Positions 17,991 through 27,415 of a DNA stretch of 64,000 bases are shown here, piece after piece (position 1 is the stretch's first letter; each line of letters begins with the position of its first letter). The stretch is from positions 81,824-145,823 of the forward strand of contig CANQIF010000004.1 of NCBI GenBank assembly GCA_947623965.1, given 5' to 3'. The notes under the pieces are model-generated. The model saw only the letters and a list, made by a program, of their open reading frames with translations, did not search any database and was not told the DNA's origin. Origin of the DNA: an uncultured Alistipes sp. (GTDB lineage: Bacteria > Bacteroidota > Bacteroidia > Bacteroidales > Rikenellaceae). Both the position numbers and the translations under genes were made by a program.

Positions 17991-18851
17991 TCAAAAGACG
18001 AACAACAGGTAGACGAGGATGAAGGGCGCCGAGAGCAGCAGCGCGTCGAAGCGGTCCAGCACACCGCCGTGGCCCGGAATCAACGTCCCCGAATCCTTGA
18101 CGCCCGCAGCCCGCTTGAACATCGACTCGGCCAGATCGCCCAGCACGGAGACGACGGCCGTCAGGGCGGCCAGACCGCACCATGCCGCCGCCGAACCGTC
18201 GAGCAGGTACGACGCCAGGAAGCCGGCGGCGACAGCCCCGGCGACACCGCCGAAGAAGCCCTCCCACGACTTTTTGGGCGAGAGGCGCGGGAAAAGAGGC
18301 CGGCGGCCGCAGGTCATGCCGACAAGGTAGGCGAAGACGTCGTTCGACCAGACGATGCAGATGCAGGCGATCAGCGTCCAGGGGTTCCAGCGCGCATCGC
18401 CGAAGAGGGGCACGTAGAGCAGCAGCGAGAGGGGCAGGGCGACATAAAAGAGGCCGAGCAGCGTCGCGGCGATATCGGCGAGCGGGTCCGGCTGCCGGCG
18501 GTAGAGTTCGCAGACGAACATCGCCATCGGCAGAAGCAGGAGCAGCGCCAGTCCGCAGGCGAAGAGACGGTAGTCCGCCGCCCCGAATCCGGCGCCGGCG
18601 CCGACGATATGGCGCACGACGAAAGTGCAAAGCGCCACGAGGAGCAGTGCAGAGAGCGTTCCGAGGAAGCGCTGCGGCCGCAGTCCGCGGCATTCGGCCA
18701 GATCATAGAGTTCCTTCAGACCGCAGGCCGTCATCACCGCGACCAACGCGGCAAGGCTCCACGGCGACCACAGAATGGCGCCCCACACGACGGCGACCAG
18801 GCAAAGGCCGCTCAGGGTGCGGAGCATCAGATTTTTCCATTTATCGTTCAT
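17991..18851 (-). CDS. cdsA: Phosphatidate cytidylyltransferase
   Basis: Converts phosphatidate and CTP to CDP-diacylglycerol in the inner membrane. 286 aa with about eight membrane segments and the C-terminal CDP-DAG synthase signature (SPKKSWEGFFGG, then DLAESMFKRAAGVKDSG and IPGHGGVLDRFDALL). It sits 80 bp downstream of ftsH and directly ahead of psd, and supplies the precursor for phosphatidylserine and thus for Psd. Confidence 0.95.
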   Translation of the reverse strand: MNDKWKNLMLRTLSGLCLVAVVWGAILWSPWSLAALVAVMTACGLKELYDLAECRGLRPQRFLGTLSALLLVALCTFVVRHIVGAGAGFGAADYRLFACGLALLLLLPMAMFVCELYRRQPDPLADIAATLLGLFYVALPLSLLLYVPLFGDARWNPWTLIACICIVWSNDVFAYLVGMTCGRRPLFPRLSPKKSWEGFFGGVAGAVAAGFLASYLLDGSAAAWCGLAALTAVVSVLGDLAESMFKRAAGVKDSGTLIPGHGGVLDRFDALLLSAPFILVYLLFVF

Positions 18852-18932
18852 CGGGTAACAGAAGTGTTGCAGGTTGTTCGTTCATCACAGGCGGTTCCGG
18901 AGGTTCTTTTTTTCCCCCCCCCTCCCCTTCCG

Positions 18933-21074
18933 TCATTCGGGCTGTCCGGAGCGCGCGGGCGGTTCGGAGGTATCGGCCGCGGCGTCAGTCGTGCCGGAGG
19001 CGACGGCCGCCGGGATTTCCGGGGCGTTCGAAGGTTCAGCGGTTTTCGGGGTTTCGGCCGAAGCCTTCGGCTCCGTCGTCCCGGCTGTCTCGGCCGCTTC
19101 CGCCGCGTCGGCTCGAGCCGCAGCCTCCTTTCGGGGCGCAGCCGGCGATTCGGGCATTGCAGCGCCCGGCTTGCGCGGGCCGAAGATCCGCTCGACATCC
19201 TCCGTAAAGACTACCTCGCGGGCGAGCAGCAGTTCGGCCAGCTCGCGCAACCCCTCGCGGTGCTCGGTCAGCACCTGCGAGGCGGCGGCGTAGGCTTCGT
19301 CGATCAGGCGGCGCGCCTCGGCGTCGATCGACTGGGCCGTCCGCTCCGAATAGGGCTTTGTGAAAGCCATATCGCTCTGACCCGTCGAATCATAATAGGA
19401 GAGGGTCCCCACCTCGGGGCTCATGCCGTAATAGGCCACCATGGCGTAGGCCTGCTTCGTGGCGCGCTCCAGATCGTTCAACGCCCCGGTCGAGACCTCG
19501 CCGAAAGTGAGCTGCTCCGAGACGCGGCCGCCCAGCGTCGCGGCCAGCTCGTCCATCATCTGTTCGCGCGTGGTGATCTGCCGCTCCTCGGGCAGGTACC
19601 AGGCGGCGCCGAGGGCCCGGCCGCGCGGGATGATCGTCACCTTGATGAGAGGGCTGGCGTGTTCGAGCAGCCAGCTCACCGTCGCATGGCCCGCCTCGTG
19701 GTAGGCGATCGTCCGTTTCTCGCTGTCGGTGATGATCTTGTTCTTGCGCTCCAGACCGCCGACGATGCGGTCGATGGCGGCCAGGAAATCCTCCTTGGCA
19801 ACGCATTTCTTGTTATGACGCGCAGCGATCAAGGCCGCCTCGTTGCAGACGTTGGCAATATCGGCACCCGAGAAACCGGGGGTCTGCCGCGCCAGGAAGG
19901 CGGTGTCGAGCGCCGGGTCGAGCTTCAGCGGGCGCAGATGGACCCCGAAGATCTCCTCGCGCTCGCGGACGTCGGGCAGCCCCACCTCGATCTGCCGGTC
20001 GAAGCGGCCGGCGCGCATCAACGCCTTGTCGAGAATATCGGCGCGGTTCGTCGCCGCGAGGACGATCACTCCGGCGTTGGTCTGGAAGCCGTCCATCTCG
20101 GTGAGCAGCTGGTTGAGCGTATTTTCGCGTTCGTCGTTGCCCGAGAAGCCGGCATTCTTGCCGCGGGCGCGGCCGATGGCGTCGATCTCGTCGATGAAGA
20201 CGATGCAGGGGGCTTTCTGCTTGGCCTGCTCGAAGAGGTCGCGCACGCGCGAGGCGCCCACGCCGACGAACATTTCGACGAAGTCCGAGCCCGAGATCGA
20301 GAGGAACGGCACGTTCGCCTCGCCCGCCACGGCCTTCGCCAGCAGGGTCTTGCCCGTTCCCGGAGGGCCGACGAGCAGGGCTCCCTTGGGGATCTTGGCC
20401 CCCAGTTCGCGGTATTTGTCGGCCTTCTTCAGAAAATCGACGATCTCCATGATCTCCACCTTGGCCTCCTCCAAACCGGCGACATCCTTGAAGGTGATCG
20501 GGCGTTTGTTGTCCTTGTCGAAGACCTGCGCGCGCGCCTTGCCGACATTCATGATGCCGGCACCGCCGCCCGCGCCGCCGCGCGAGAGCGAGCGCATGAT
20601 GAAGAACCAGGCGCCGATGAGCACCACCCACGGCAGCAGTCCGCCGAGGATATTCATCCAGTCGTTCTTCTCATTCAGGTAGACGATCGGCACCTGCTCG
20701 CCCGAGCGGGCCTCGGCCTCCTTCAGGTCCTCGCGGAACGAATCGACCGAGCCGATCGTGAAGACGATCTGCGCCCCCTGCGCCGGCAGGCGGTCGAGCC
20801 GCTTGTCGGAGGGGTGCTCGCGGCGGTAGCGTTCGCCGGCATCCTGCTTGAGGAATACCTCGGCATGTTCGCGGTTCACGATGCGGATCCGCTCGACCGC
20901 ACCCTCCTCGACGAGAGTCTCGACCAGCGCCCAGTCGCCCTCGACAGGGGCGTTCTTACCATTGCCGAGCAGTCCCCAGGTGACGATGAGGATGCCCATG
21001 AGCCCATAGAACCACCAGATCGTGGGACGCGGCACATTCAGTTTGTTTTTCTGCTTATTGTTCTGTTTTGCCAT
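18933..21074 (-). CDS. ftsH: ATP-dependent zinc metalloprotease FtsH
   Basis: Membrane-anchored AAA+ protease. 713 aa with two transmembrane segments (about 15-35 and 137-158) around a periplasmic region, then the AAA domain with Walker A GPPGTGKT, Walker [12 protein letters not shown] and SRH residues, and the M41 peptidase domain with HEAGH. The last ~80 residues are Ala/Pro/Glu/Thr-rich and outside the conserved core. It begins 3 bp after rsfS, so the two are coupled. It probably degrades misassembled membrane proteins and, as in other bacteria, may control lipid A synthesis. Confidence 0.97.
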   Translation of the reverse strand: MAKQNNKQKNKLNVPRPTIWWFYGLMGILIVTWGLLGNGKNAPVEGDWALVETLVEEGAVERIRIVNREHAEVFLKQDAGERYRREHPSDKRLDRLPAQGAQIVFTIGSVDSFREDLKEAEARSGEQVPIVYLNEKNDWMNILGGLLPWVVLIGAWFFIMRSLSRGGAGGGAGIMNVGKARAQVFDKDNKRPITFKDVAGLEEAKVEIMEIVDFLKKADKYRELGAKIPKGALLVGPPGTGKTLLAKAVAGEANVPFLSISGSDFVEMFVGVGASRVRDLFEQAKQKAPCIVFIDEIDAIGRARGKNAGFSGNDERENTLNQLLTEMDGFQTNAGVIVLAATNRADILDKALMRAGRFDRQIEVGLPDVREREEIFGVHLRPLKLDPALDTAFLARQTPGFSGADIANVCNEAALIAARHNKKCVAKEDFLAAIDRIVGGLERKNKIITDSEKRTIAYHEAGHATVSWLLEHASPLIKVTIIPRGRALGAAWYLPEERQITTREQMMDELAATLGGRVSEQLTFGEVSTGALNDLERATKQAYAMVAYYGMSPEVGTLSYYDSTGQSDMAFTKPYSERTAQSIDAEARRLIDEAYAAASQVLTEHREGLRELAELLLAREVVFTEDVERIFGPRKPGAAMPESPAAPRKEAAARADAAEAAETAGTTEPKASAETPKTAEPSNAPEIPAAVASGTTDAAADTSEPPARSGQPE

Positions 21075-21077
21075 AAG

Positions 21078-21437
21078 TTACAATTCGTATTCGTAGCGTT
21101 TCATCGGCGCATCGGCCCACAGCTCCTCCAGTTTGTAGAAGGAGCGCAGATCGCTCTGGAAGATGTGGACCACGACATCGACATAATCCATGGCCACCCA
21201 CAGGCCGGTCTGCTGGCCCTCGATGCGCCAGACCTTTTCGCCGAGCGTTTCGAGCACCTTTTCCTCGATGCCGTCGGCGATGGCGCAGGTTTGCGTCGTC
21301 GAATCGGCATGGCAGATCACGAAGTGCGAGCAGATGGCCCCGTCGAAATCCGAGAGGTCCAACGATACAATATCCTTACCTTTTTTGTCCTGGATCGCCG
21401 AAACGATCGTATCGATCAATTGCTGTTGTTTCTCCAT
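21078..21437 (-). CDS. rsfS: Ribosome silencing factor RsfS
   Basis: 119 aa Iojap/RsfS protein that binds L14 and blocks subunit joining under starvation. Landmarks are DIVSLDLSDFDGAICSHFVICHADSTTQ and the later WRIEGQQTGLWVAMDYVDVVVHIF. First gene of the rsfS-ftsH-cdsA-psd operon, 30 bp behind the nearest of three promoter-like boxes that repeat every 74 bp. Confidence 0.95.
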   Translation of the reverse strand: MEKQQQLIDTIVSAIQDKKGKDIVSLDLSDFDGAICSHFVICHADSTTQTCAIADGIEEKVLETLGEKVWRIEGQQTGLWVAMDYVDVVVHIFQSDLRSFYKLEELWADAPMKRYEYEL

Positions 21438-21466
21438 AGAATATACGTAGGTTCGCTATAATTTTG

Positions 21467-21622
21467 CAAAGATACGAAAAGTCGAGCGCAGAAACAAGCG
21501 CCAGCTTGATTCTGCCGAGACGGAGTATCTTCGGCGCAACCAAAGATACGAATAAACCGAGGGCAAAAGCAAATTTATTTGCATTTTGCCGAGGCGAAGT
21601 ATCTTCGGCATAGTCAAAGATA
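21467..21622 (-). promoter_or_regulatory. Tandem 74 bp promoter-bearing repeat upstream of rsfS
   Basis: Three copies of TATCTTTG (minus strand) at 21467-21474, 21541-21548 and 21615-21622, exactly 74 bp apart, each in the context CAAAGATACGAA. The intervening DNA is also related, with a GCCGAGGCGAAGTATCTTCGGC-type inverted repeat and AT hairpins such as GCAAATTTATTTGC. The box nearest rsfS is the likely main promoter. Confidence 0.8.
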
Positions 21623-21764
21623 CGAATTAGACCGGGAATAAAGAAGCATTCCGGCCGAAAAATCCCTTTCGGCCGGAGGATCGGCCGCCGGGAGGGGCGG
21701 AAGAGGCGGAAGAGGCGAGCAGGCGGACGGCAGCCGCCCGATCCTGTTCGGGCGCGGCGCCGGT

Positions 21765-22100
21765 AAATTCGGTCGCGCAGCGACCGGCAGCCCGCAGCCG
21801 CTGGCGATTGTTAAAGTGTTTTGCTGCAAACTCGACGTCGGAGACGTCGGCGGGCCGCAGCCGCCCCCGGGCGGAGGCCCGCAACTCGCGTCCCGCAGGT
21901 CCGCTTCGTGTGCGCCCTCCGCAGGCTGCGACCCGAATTGGAATATATGCCCAAGCGTGCTCGGCAACCTTTTTTAATTTTGAATCTTGAATTTTGAATT
22001 TGCGCCCATAGGGCGCAGCGGGCCGCAGCCTGGGGCGGCGGAGGCCCGCAGCTCCTTGGCGTCGCTGGCGAGCTCCGCAGGCTGCGACCCGATTCTGGAA
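21765..22100. repeat. Mosaic intergenic repeat, block 7 (minus orientation, clean unit)
   Basis: The clearest reversed unit. It has palindrome CGGTCGC-GCA-GCGACCG (21770-21786), part of module E/F, palindrome CGACGTC-GGA-GACGTCG (21833-21849), reversed module C, module B, AT tract, and palindrome TGCGCCC-ATA-GGGCGCA (22001-22017). All three stems are perfect 7-mers with 3 nt loops and unrelated sequences. A second reversed module C follows to about 22095. Confidence 0.92.
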
Positions 22101-22119
22101 TTCTGAATTTTGAATTTCG

Positions 22120-23016
22120 TCACGACCGCTTCCCGGCACACGAGACGATCGTCTCGGTCAGCGCCTTGATGATCGAACTTTTAACATAGGTGCGGCGCAC
22201 GGCGACGGCGATCTTGCGCGAGGTGGCCCCCTTGGCCAGCATCTTCACGCGGTCGCGCCGGTCGGCAGGGATGAACTCGATCGCCATCTCGGGAATGATC
22301 GTCAGCGACGGCGTGCAGTCAACGATGCGCATGAGGGTTTCGAGCGATCCCGACTCGAACGAGAAGTTCGACGGCAGGGCCCGTTTGGCCTGGCACAACT
22401 CGATGATCTGGTCGCGCATGCAGTTGCCCGGGCTCAGAATCACCAGGTCTTTCAGGTCGATATCCTCGATCCGGACATTCTGCCGCTCGTAAAGCGGATT
22501 CTCGGGCGAGACATAAAGGAAGAAGCGGTCGTTGAAAAGCTCGTGCTCCTGGATCCCCTCGCCGCAGGTGCCCCCCGCCACGAGCGCGGCATCGAGCCGG
22601 TCGCGCTTGAGGGCCTCGACGATATCGGCCGTCTTCATCTCCGAAATCTCCAGCTCGACCCGCGGATAGCTGCGGACGAAGGCGGGCATGAAGCGGTGCA
22701 TGAGGTAGGGGGCGATCGTCGGGATCACGCCGAGCCGCAGCCGGCCCGCCGTCTCACCCTTCAACTCGCTGACCGCTTCGCGAATGCAGTTGAAGGCGCG
22801 CAGCGTCTCGCGCACCCGTTCGAGAACCGCCTCGCCCGCCTCGGTCGGCACGACGGGTTTCTTCGAGCGGTCGAGCAGAATCACCTCCAACTCCTCCTCG
22901 AGCGCCTTGACCTGCATCGAGAGCGACGGCTGCGTCACGAAACAATGTTCGGCCGCCTGCGAAAAGCTGCCGCAGTTGGCCACCGCCAACAGATATTCGA
23001 GCTGAATGATCGTCAT
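22120..23016 (-). CDS. oxyR: Hydrogen peroxide-inducible activator OxyR (LysR family)
   Basis: 298 aa LysR-type regulator with an N-terminal winged helix-turn-helix (residues 1-60) and a C-terminal sensor domain. The two redox cysteines of E. coli OxyR, C199 and C208, are present at exactly those numbers in the motif GNCMRDQIIELC, which separates OxyR from other LysR proteins. It should activate peroxide defence genes, none of which are adjacent. A TATTTTTG box lies about 20 bp upstream, giving a leader of about 18 nt. It is divergent from trpS with a gap of 115 bp. Confidence 0.94.
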   Translation of the reverse strand: MTIIQLEYLLAVANCGSFSQAAEHCFVTQPSLSMQVKALEEELEVILLDRSKKPVVPTEAGEAVLERVRETLRAFNCIREAVSELKGETAGRLRLGVIPTIAPYLMHRFMPAFVRSYPRVELEISEMKTADIVEALKRDRLDAALVAGGTCGEGIQEHELFNDRFFLYVSPENPLYERQNVRIEDIDLKDLVILSPGNCMRDQIIELCQAKRALPSNFSFESGSLETLMRIVDCTPSLTIIPEMAIEFIPADRRDRVKMLAKGATSRKIAVAVRRTYVKSSIIKALTETIVSCAGKRS

Positions 23017-23038
23017 AATATCGAATTATTAAATAGGA

Positions 23039-23046
23039 CAAAAATA
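23039..23046 (-). promoter_or_regulatory. oxyR promoter, -7 box
   Basis: TATTTTTG on the minus strand in the oxyR-trpS gap, full match to TAnnTTTG. OxyR autoregulation from this gap is possible but not shown by the sequence. Confidence 0.6.
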
Positions 23047-23097
23047 TAAAATAAAGTAATACGATCAAACTTTTTTGGCCGCGGGCGCGCTTTTTCG

Positions 23098-23105
23098 TAC
23101 TTTCG
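23098..23105 (+). promoter_or_regulatory. trpS promoter, weak -7 box
   Basis: TACTTTCG, one mismatch to TAnnTTTG, 26 bp before the trpS ATG. A TTTTTTGG run about 20 bp upstream could be the -33 element. Confidence 0.45.
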
Positions 23106-23116
23106 CAGCAAATTGA

Positions 23117-24259
<1,143 letters not shown>

Positions 24260-24309
24260 GGGCGTCGCGCCGCGCGGGCGGCGGAGAGGGGCTGTTGCGA
24301 GACGGGATT

Positions 24310-25080
24310 TCGGGTCGGGCTGCAGCCTGAGGAGTGCGCGCACGAAGCGGACCTGCGGGACGCGAACTGCAGGCTTTCATCGGCCCAGGGTGCGGCCCGC
24401 CGATCTTTGAAGAGGTCGCATTTTATGCGGACCTGCCTCTAAAGCGGCACAGCGCATGAGGATAGGGGCGATTACGATGGTGTAACGAATCGCGAAGCGA
24501 TCGGAAGGTTGCAGCAGTCAAGGTAGGAATACTTGCTGATAAAAATCGGTCGCGGAGCGACCGGCAGTTCGCAGCTGAATGGTCCATGCTGGGATGTTTT
24601 GCAACGAAATCGGTCCGTCCGGACCGGCAGCCCGCAGCCGCCCCCGGGCGGAGGGCTGCTCCTTAACGTCGCAAGCCCACCGCTCGGCTGCGGGCCGCAT
24701 CGGGACACCAATTGATTTGAAGAGGCACTTAGGCGGCAAATTCGAGTTCGGGACGCAGCCTGCGGAGTGCGCGCACGAAGCGGACCTCCGAGACGCGAAG
24801 TTGCGGGCCTCCGCCACCCCCAGGCTGCGGCCCACCAATCGCTGTGCGATTGATCTCGTGCAAAAAGCCCGCAGCCGAGCGGACGGGCTTGCTTTCGAGC
24901 TGCGCGAGGAAGCAGCCCTCCGCCAGGGGGCGGCTGCGGGCTGCCCGACGTCTCCGACGTCGAATTTACCAGCAGGCATTTCCTCCACAACCGGAAGCGG
25001 CTGCGGCCCGCCGATTGCTTCGCAATCGAACTACAAGCGGAACTACTGCCAAAGAGCAAAGCTGCGGGCTGTTGCCAGCC
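24310..25080. repeat. Mosaic intergenic repeat, block 8 (plus orientation, five palindromes)
   Basis: Palindromes: CGGTCGC-GGA-GCGACCG (24547-24563), CGGTCC-GTCC-GGACCG (24611-24626), CAATCGC-TGT-GCGATTG (24836-24852), CGACGTC-TCC-GACGTCG (24956-24972), CGATTGC-TTC-GCAATCG (25012-25028). Modules C and E lie between them. This block almost lacks the AT tract. Five different stems within 482 bp. Confidence 0.92.
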
Positions 25081-25111
25081 CCGAAACAAGCGAACGAACA
25101 CAAACGACCAG

Positions 25112-26890
25112 ATGATATCGACCGATCGGATCTACGAAGGTTTCCTGCGCCTCACGCGGAGACTCTCCACGCAGCAGATGCTGATGCTGTTAGCCGTGGC
25201 CGTCGGTGTCGCAGCCGGCTTGGGGACCTATCTCTTCGAAATGCTGCTTTACACGATCGAAGAGAGCCTCACCCGCTGGTTCCCCGTTGACAAGGCCCAT
25301 TTTCTCTACTTGGTCTATCCGGCTGCCGGCATCGTGCTGGCGACCCTCTTCGTCCGGTACATCGTCCGCGACAACATCTCCGAGGGGGTTACGCGGGTGC
25401 TCTACGCCATGTCGAGCCGCAATTCGCACATCGCCGGCCACAACTGCTGGACCTCGATCGTAGGCGGCGCCACGACGATCGGATTCGGCGGTTCGGTGGG
25501 TCCCGAGGCGCCGATCGTGCTGACCGGTGCGGCGATCGGCTCGAACATCGGCCGGCTGTTCCGGCTCAACTACAAGCACACCACCCTGCTGCTCAGCTGC
25601 GGCGCCGGGGCGGCCTTGGCGGCGATCTTCAAGGCGCCGATCACGGGCGTGATCTTCGTCTTCGAGATCCTGATGCTCGACATCACCGCCTCGTCGGTCA
25701 TCCCGCTTCTCATCGCCACCGTCACGGCGACCACGATGGCCTTCATGCTGCGCGGCTTCGACCCGATCATCGCCGTGACGCTGCGCCCCGAGGACGCCTT
25801 CGAACTGTGGCAGATTCCCCTCTTCATCCTGCTCGGCATCCTCTGCGGCCTTATGGCGTGGTACTTCACCTCGATGAACTCGCGCGTCGGCGCCTTCTTC
25901 AAGCGCCAGAAGTCGCAATACCGCAAATGGCTCCTCGGCGGCGCCCTGCTCGGCATCCTCATCTTCATCTTCCCGCCCCTCTACGGCGAGGGTTACGAAG
26001 GATTCACGGCCCTTATGCACGGCCGCACCGAGACCCTCTTCAACAACTCGCTCTTCTACCGCTTCAGCAACGTCGACTGGGCGGTGATCCTCTTCATCAT
26101 TGCCACGATGTTCTTCAAGGTGGTGGCCATGGCGACGACCAACGCCGCAGGCGGTGTGGGCGGTACGTTCGCTCCGTCACTCTTCGTCGGCGCCTTTACA
26201 GGGGCCTCGCTGGCCCTCGTCTGCAACGCCCTCTTCGGCTGGCAGGTCCCCATCGCCTCCTTCACGCTCGTCGGCATGGCCGGCGTCATGGCCGGCGTCA
26301 TGAACGCCCCTCTCACCTCGATCTTCCTCATTGCCGAGCTCTCGAACGGCTACGGCCTCTTCATCCCGTTGATGATCACCTCGTGCATCGCCTTCGCCGT
26401 CGATTACTGGCTCGACCCCGACTCGATCTACACGAAGCAGCTCCGCCAGCGGGGCGAATTGCTGACCCACGACAAGGACCAGTCGGTCTTCGTCTTCCTG
26501 AAGCTCGACGATTTGATGGAGACCGACTTCATCCGCATCCGCGAGCACATGACGCTGGGCGATCTGATCGCCATCATCTCGACGGCCCGCCGCAACATCT
26601 TCCCCGTGATCGACGACTTCGGCCGGCTGCTGGGTGTGGTGCAGCTCGACGATCTGCGCAAGGATATGTTCAAGCGCGAGAAGTACGGCGCCCCGATCTC
26701 CTGCTACATGATCCAGCCCCCCGACCGCATTCTGCAGCACGAGGCGATCCAGAGCATCCTCCCCAAATTCGAGGACAAGCACACCTGGATGCTGCCCGTC
26801 GTCGATAAACAGAACCACTATCTCGGCTTCATCTCCAAGTCGCGCATCCTCAACGCCTATCGCGAACAGTTGGTGAAGATTCAGCAGTAA
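25112..26890 (+). CDS. ClC-family chloride channel/transporter with C-terminal CBS pair
   Basis: 592 aa. The membrane domain (about 25-445) has the gating-region motif GPEAP (130-134), a variant of GREGP that keeps the glutamate (E132), and GGTFAP near residue 350 for the GxFxP motif. The GSGIP selectivity motif is not present in standard form; the equivalent position reads RDNISEG (86-92). Two CBS domains fill about 470-592 and may sense adenine nucleotides. It probably moves chloride, perhaps coupled to protons; fluoride or another anion is not excluded given the altered filter. It stands alone, with repeat blocks on both sides. Confidence 0.9.
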   Translation: MISTDRIYEGFLRLTRRLSTQQMLMLLAVAVGVAAGLGTYLFEMLLYTIEESLTRWFPVDKAHFLYLVYPAAGIVLATLFVRYIVRDNISEGVTRVLYAMSSRNSHIAGHNCWTSIVGGATTIGFGGSVGPEAPIVLTGAAIGSNIGRLFRLNYKHTTLLLSCGAGAALAAIFKAPITGVIFVFEILMLDITASSVIPLLIATVTATTMAFMLRGFDPIIAVTLRPEDAFELWQIPLFILLGILCGLMAWYFTSMNSRVGAFFKRQKSQYRKWLLGGALLGILIFIFPPLYGEGYEGFTALMHGRTETLFNNSLFYRFSNVDWAVILFIIATMFFKVVAMATTNAAGGVGGTFAPSLFVGAFTGASLALVCNALFGWQVPIASFTLVGMAGVMAGVMNAPLTSIFLIAELSNGYGLFIPLMITSCIAFAVDYWLDPDSIYTKQLRQRGELLTHDKDQSVFVFLKLDDLMETDFIRIREHMTLGDLIAIISTARRNIFPVIDDFGRLLGVVQLDDLRKDMFKREKYGAPISCYMIQPPDRILQHEAIQSILPKFEDKHTWMLPVVDKQNHYLGFISKSRILNAYREQLVKIQQ

Positions 26891-26934
26891 CGGCAAGCGT
26901 CCCCGCTGCAAATGCGACGTAATAAACGCCGGCA

Positions 26935-27300
26935 GCCACAAGCCGCAAGCAAATCAATCGCGCAGCGATTGACAGGCCGCAGCCACTGTTCATTGCAAGG
27001 TGTTCCGTGTCGAGCTCGGTCGCGCAGCGACCGGCGGGCCGCAGCCTCCCGGCAGCGGAGGCCCGCAGTTCGTACCCGAACATGCGTGCTCCGCAGGCTG
27101 CGTCCCGAATTGGAATATGTGCCCAAGCATGCTCGCAAATCCATTTAATTTTGAATATTGAATTTTGAATCATGAATTTGCGGTTCCGGCAAGGAACCGC
27201 AGCGGGCCGCAGCTTCGCCCCGCGAAGGCCCGCTGCTCGCATCCCGCAGGGCCGCTTCGAGCGTGCGCTCCGCAGGCTGCGCCCCGAATCCGGATTGGGA
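26935..27300. repeat. Mosaic intergenic repeat, block 9 (minus orientation)
   Basis: Palindromes CAATCGC-GCA-GCGATTG (26955-26971), CGGTCGC-GCA-GCGACCG (27017-27033) and GCGGTTCC/GGAACCGC (27180-27200), with reversed modules C and B and an AT tract at about 27143-27180. Confidence 0.9.
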
Positions 27301-27356
27301 CCCCTCCAGCTACATTTTTAATTCTTCATCTTACCCCCCCCCTAAAAAAAACGACC

Positions 27357-27390
27357 AAAAAAAGGGGCGGCCGCAAAACGGTCGCCCCTT
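27357..27390 (-). terminator. Terminator of the M16 protease unit
   Basis: Stem AAGGGGCGGCCG pairing with CGGTCGCCCCTT (one G-T pair) around CAAAA, with a seven-A run on its left (U-tract in the transcript), 26 bp past the M16 stop. Confidence 0.88.
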
Positions 27391-27415
27391 GCAAAATCTT
27401 GCTGCTCGGCAGGCA

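Noticed and set aside
24310..25080. CRISPR array
   Set aside because: Repeats are not evenly spaced, units are modular and of different lengths, there are no unique spacers of constant size, and no cas gene is present.
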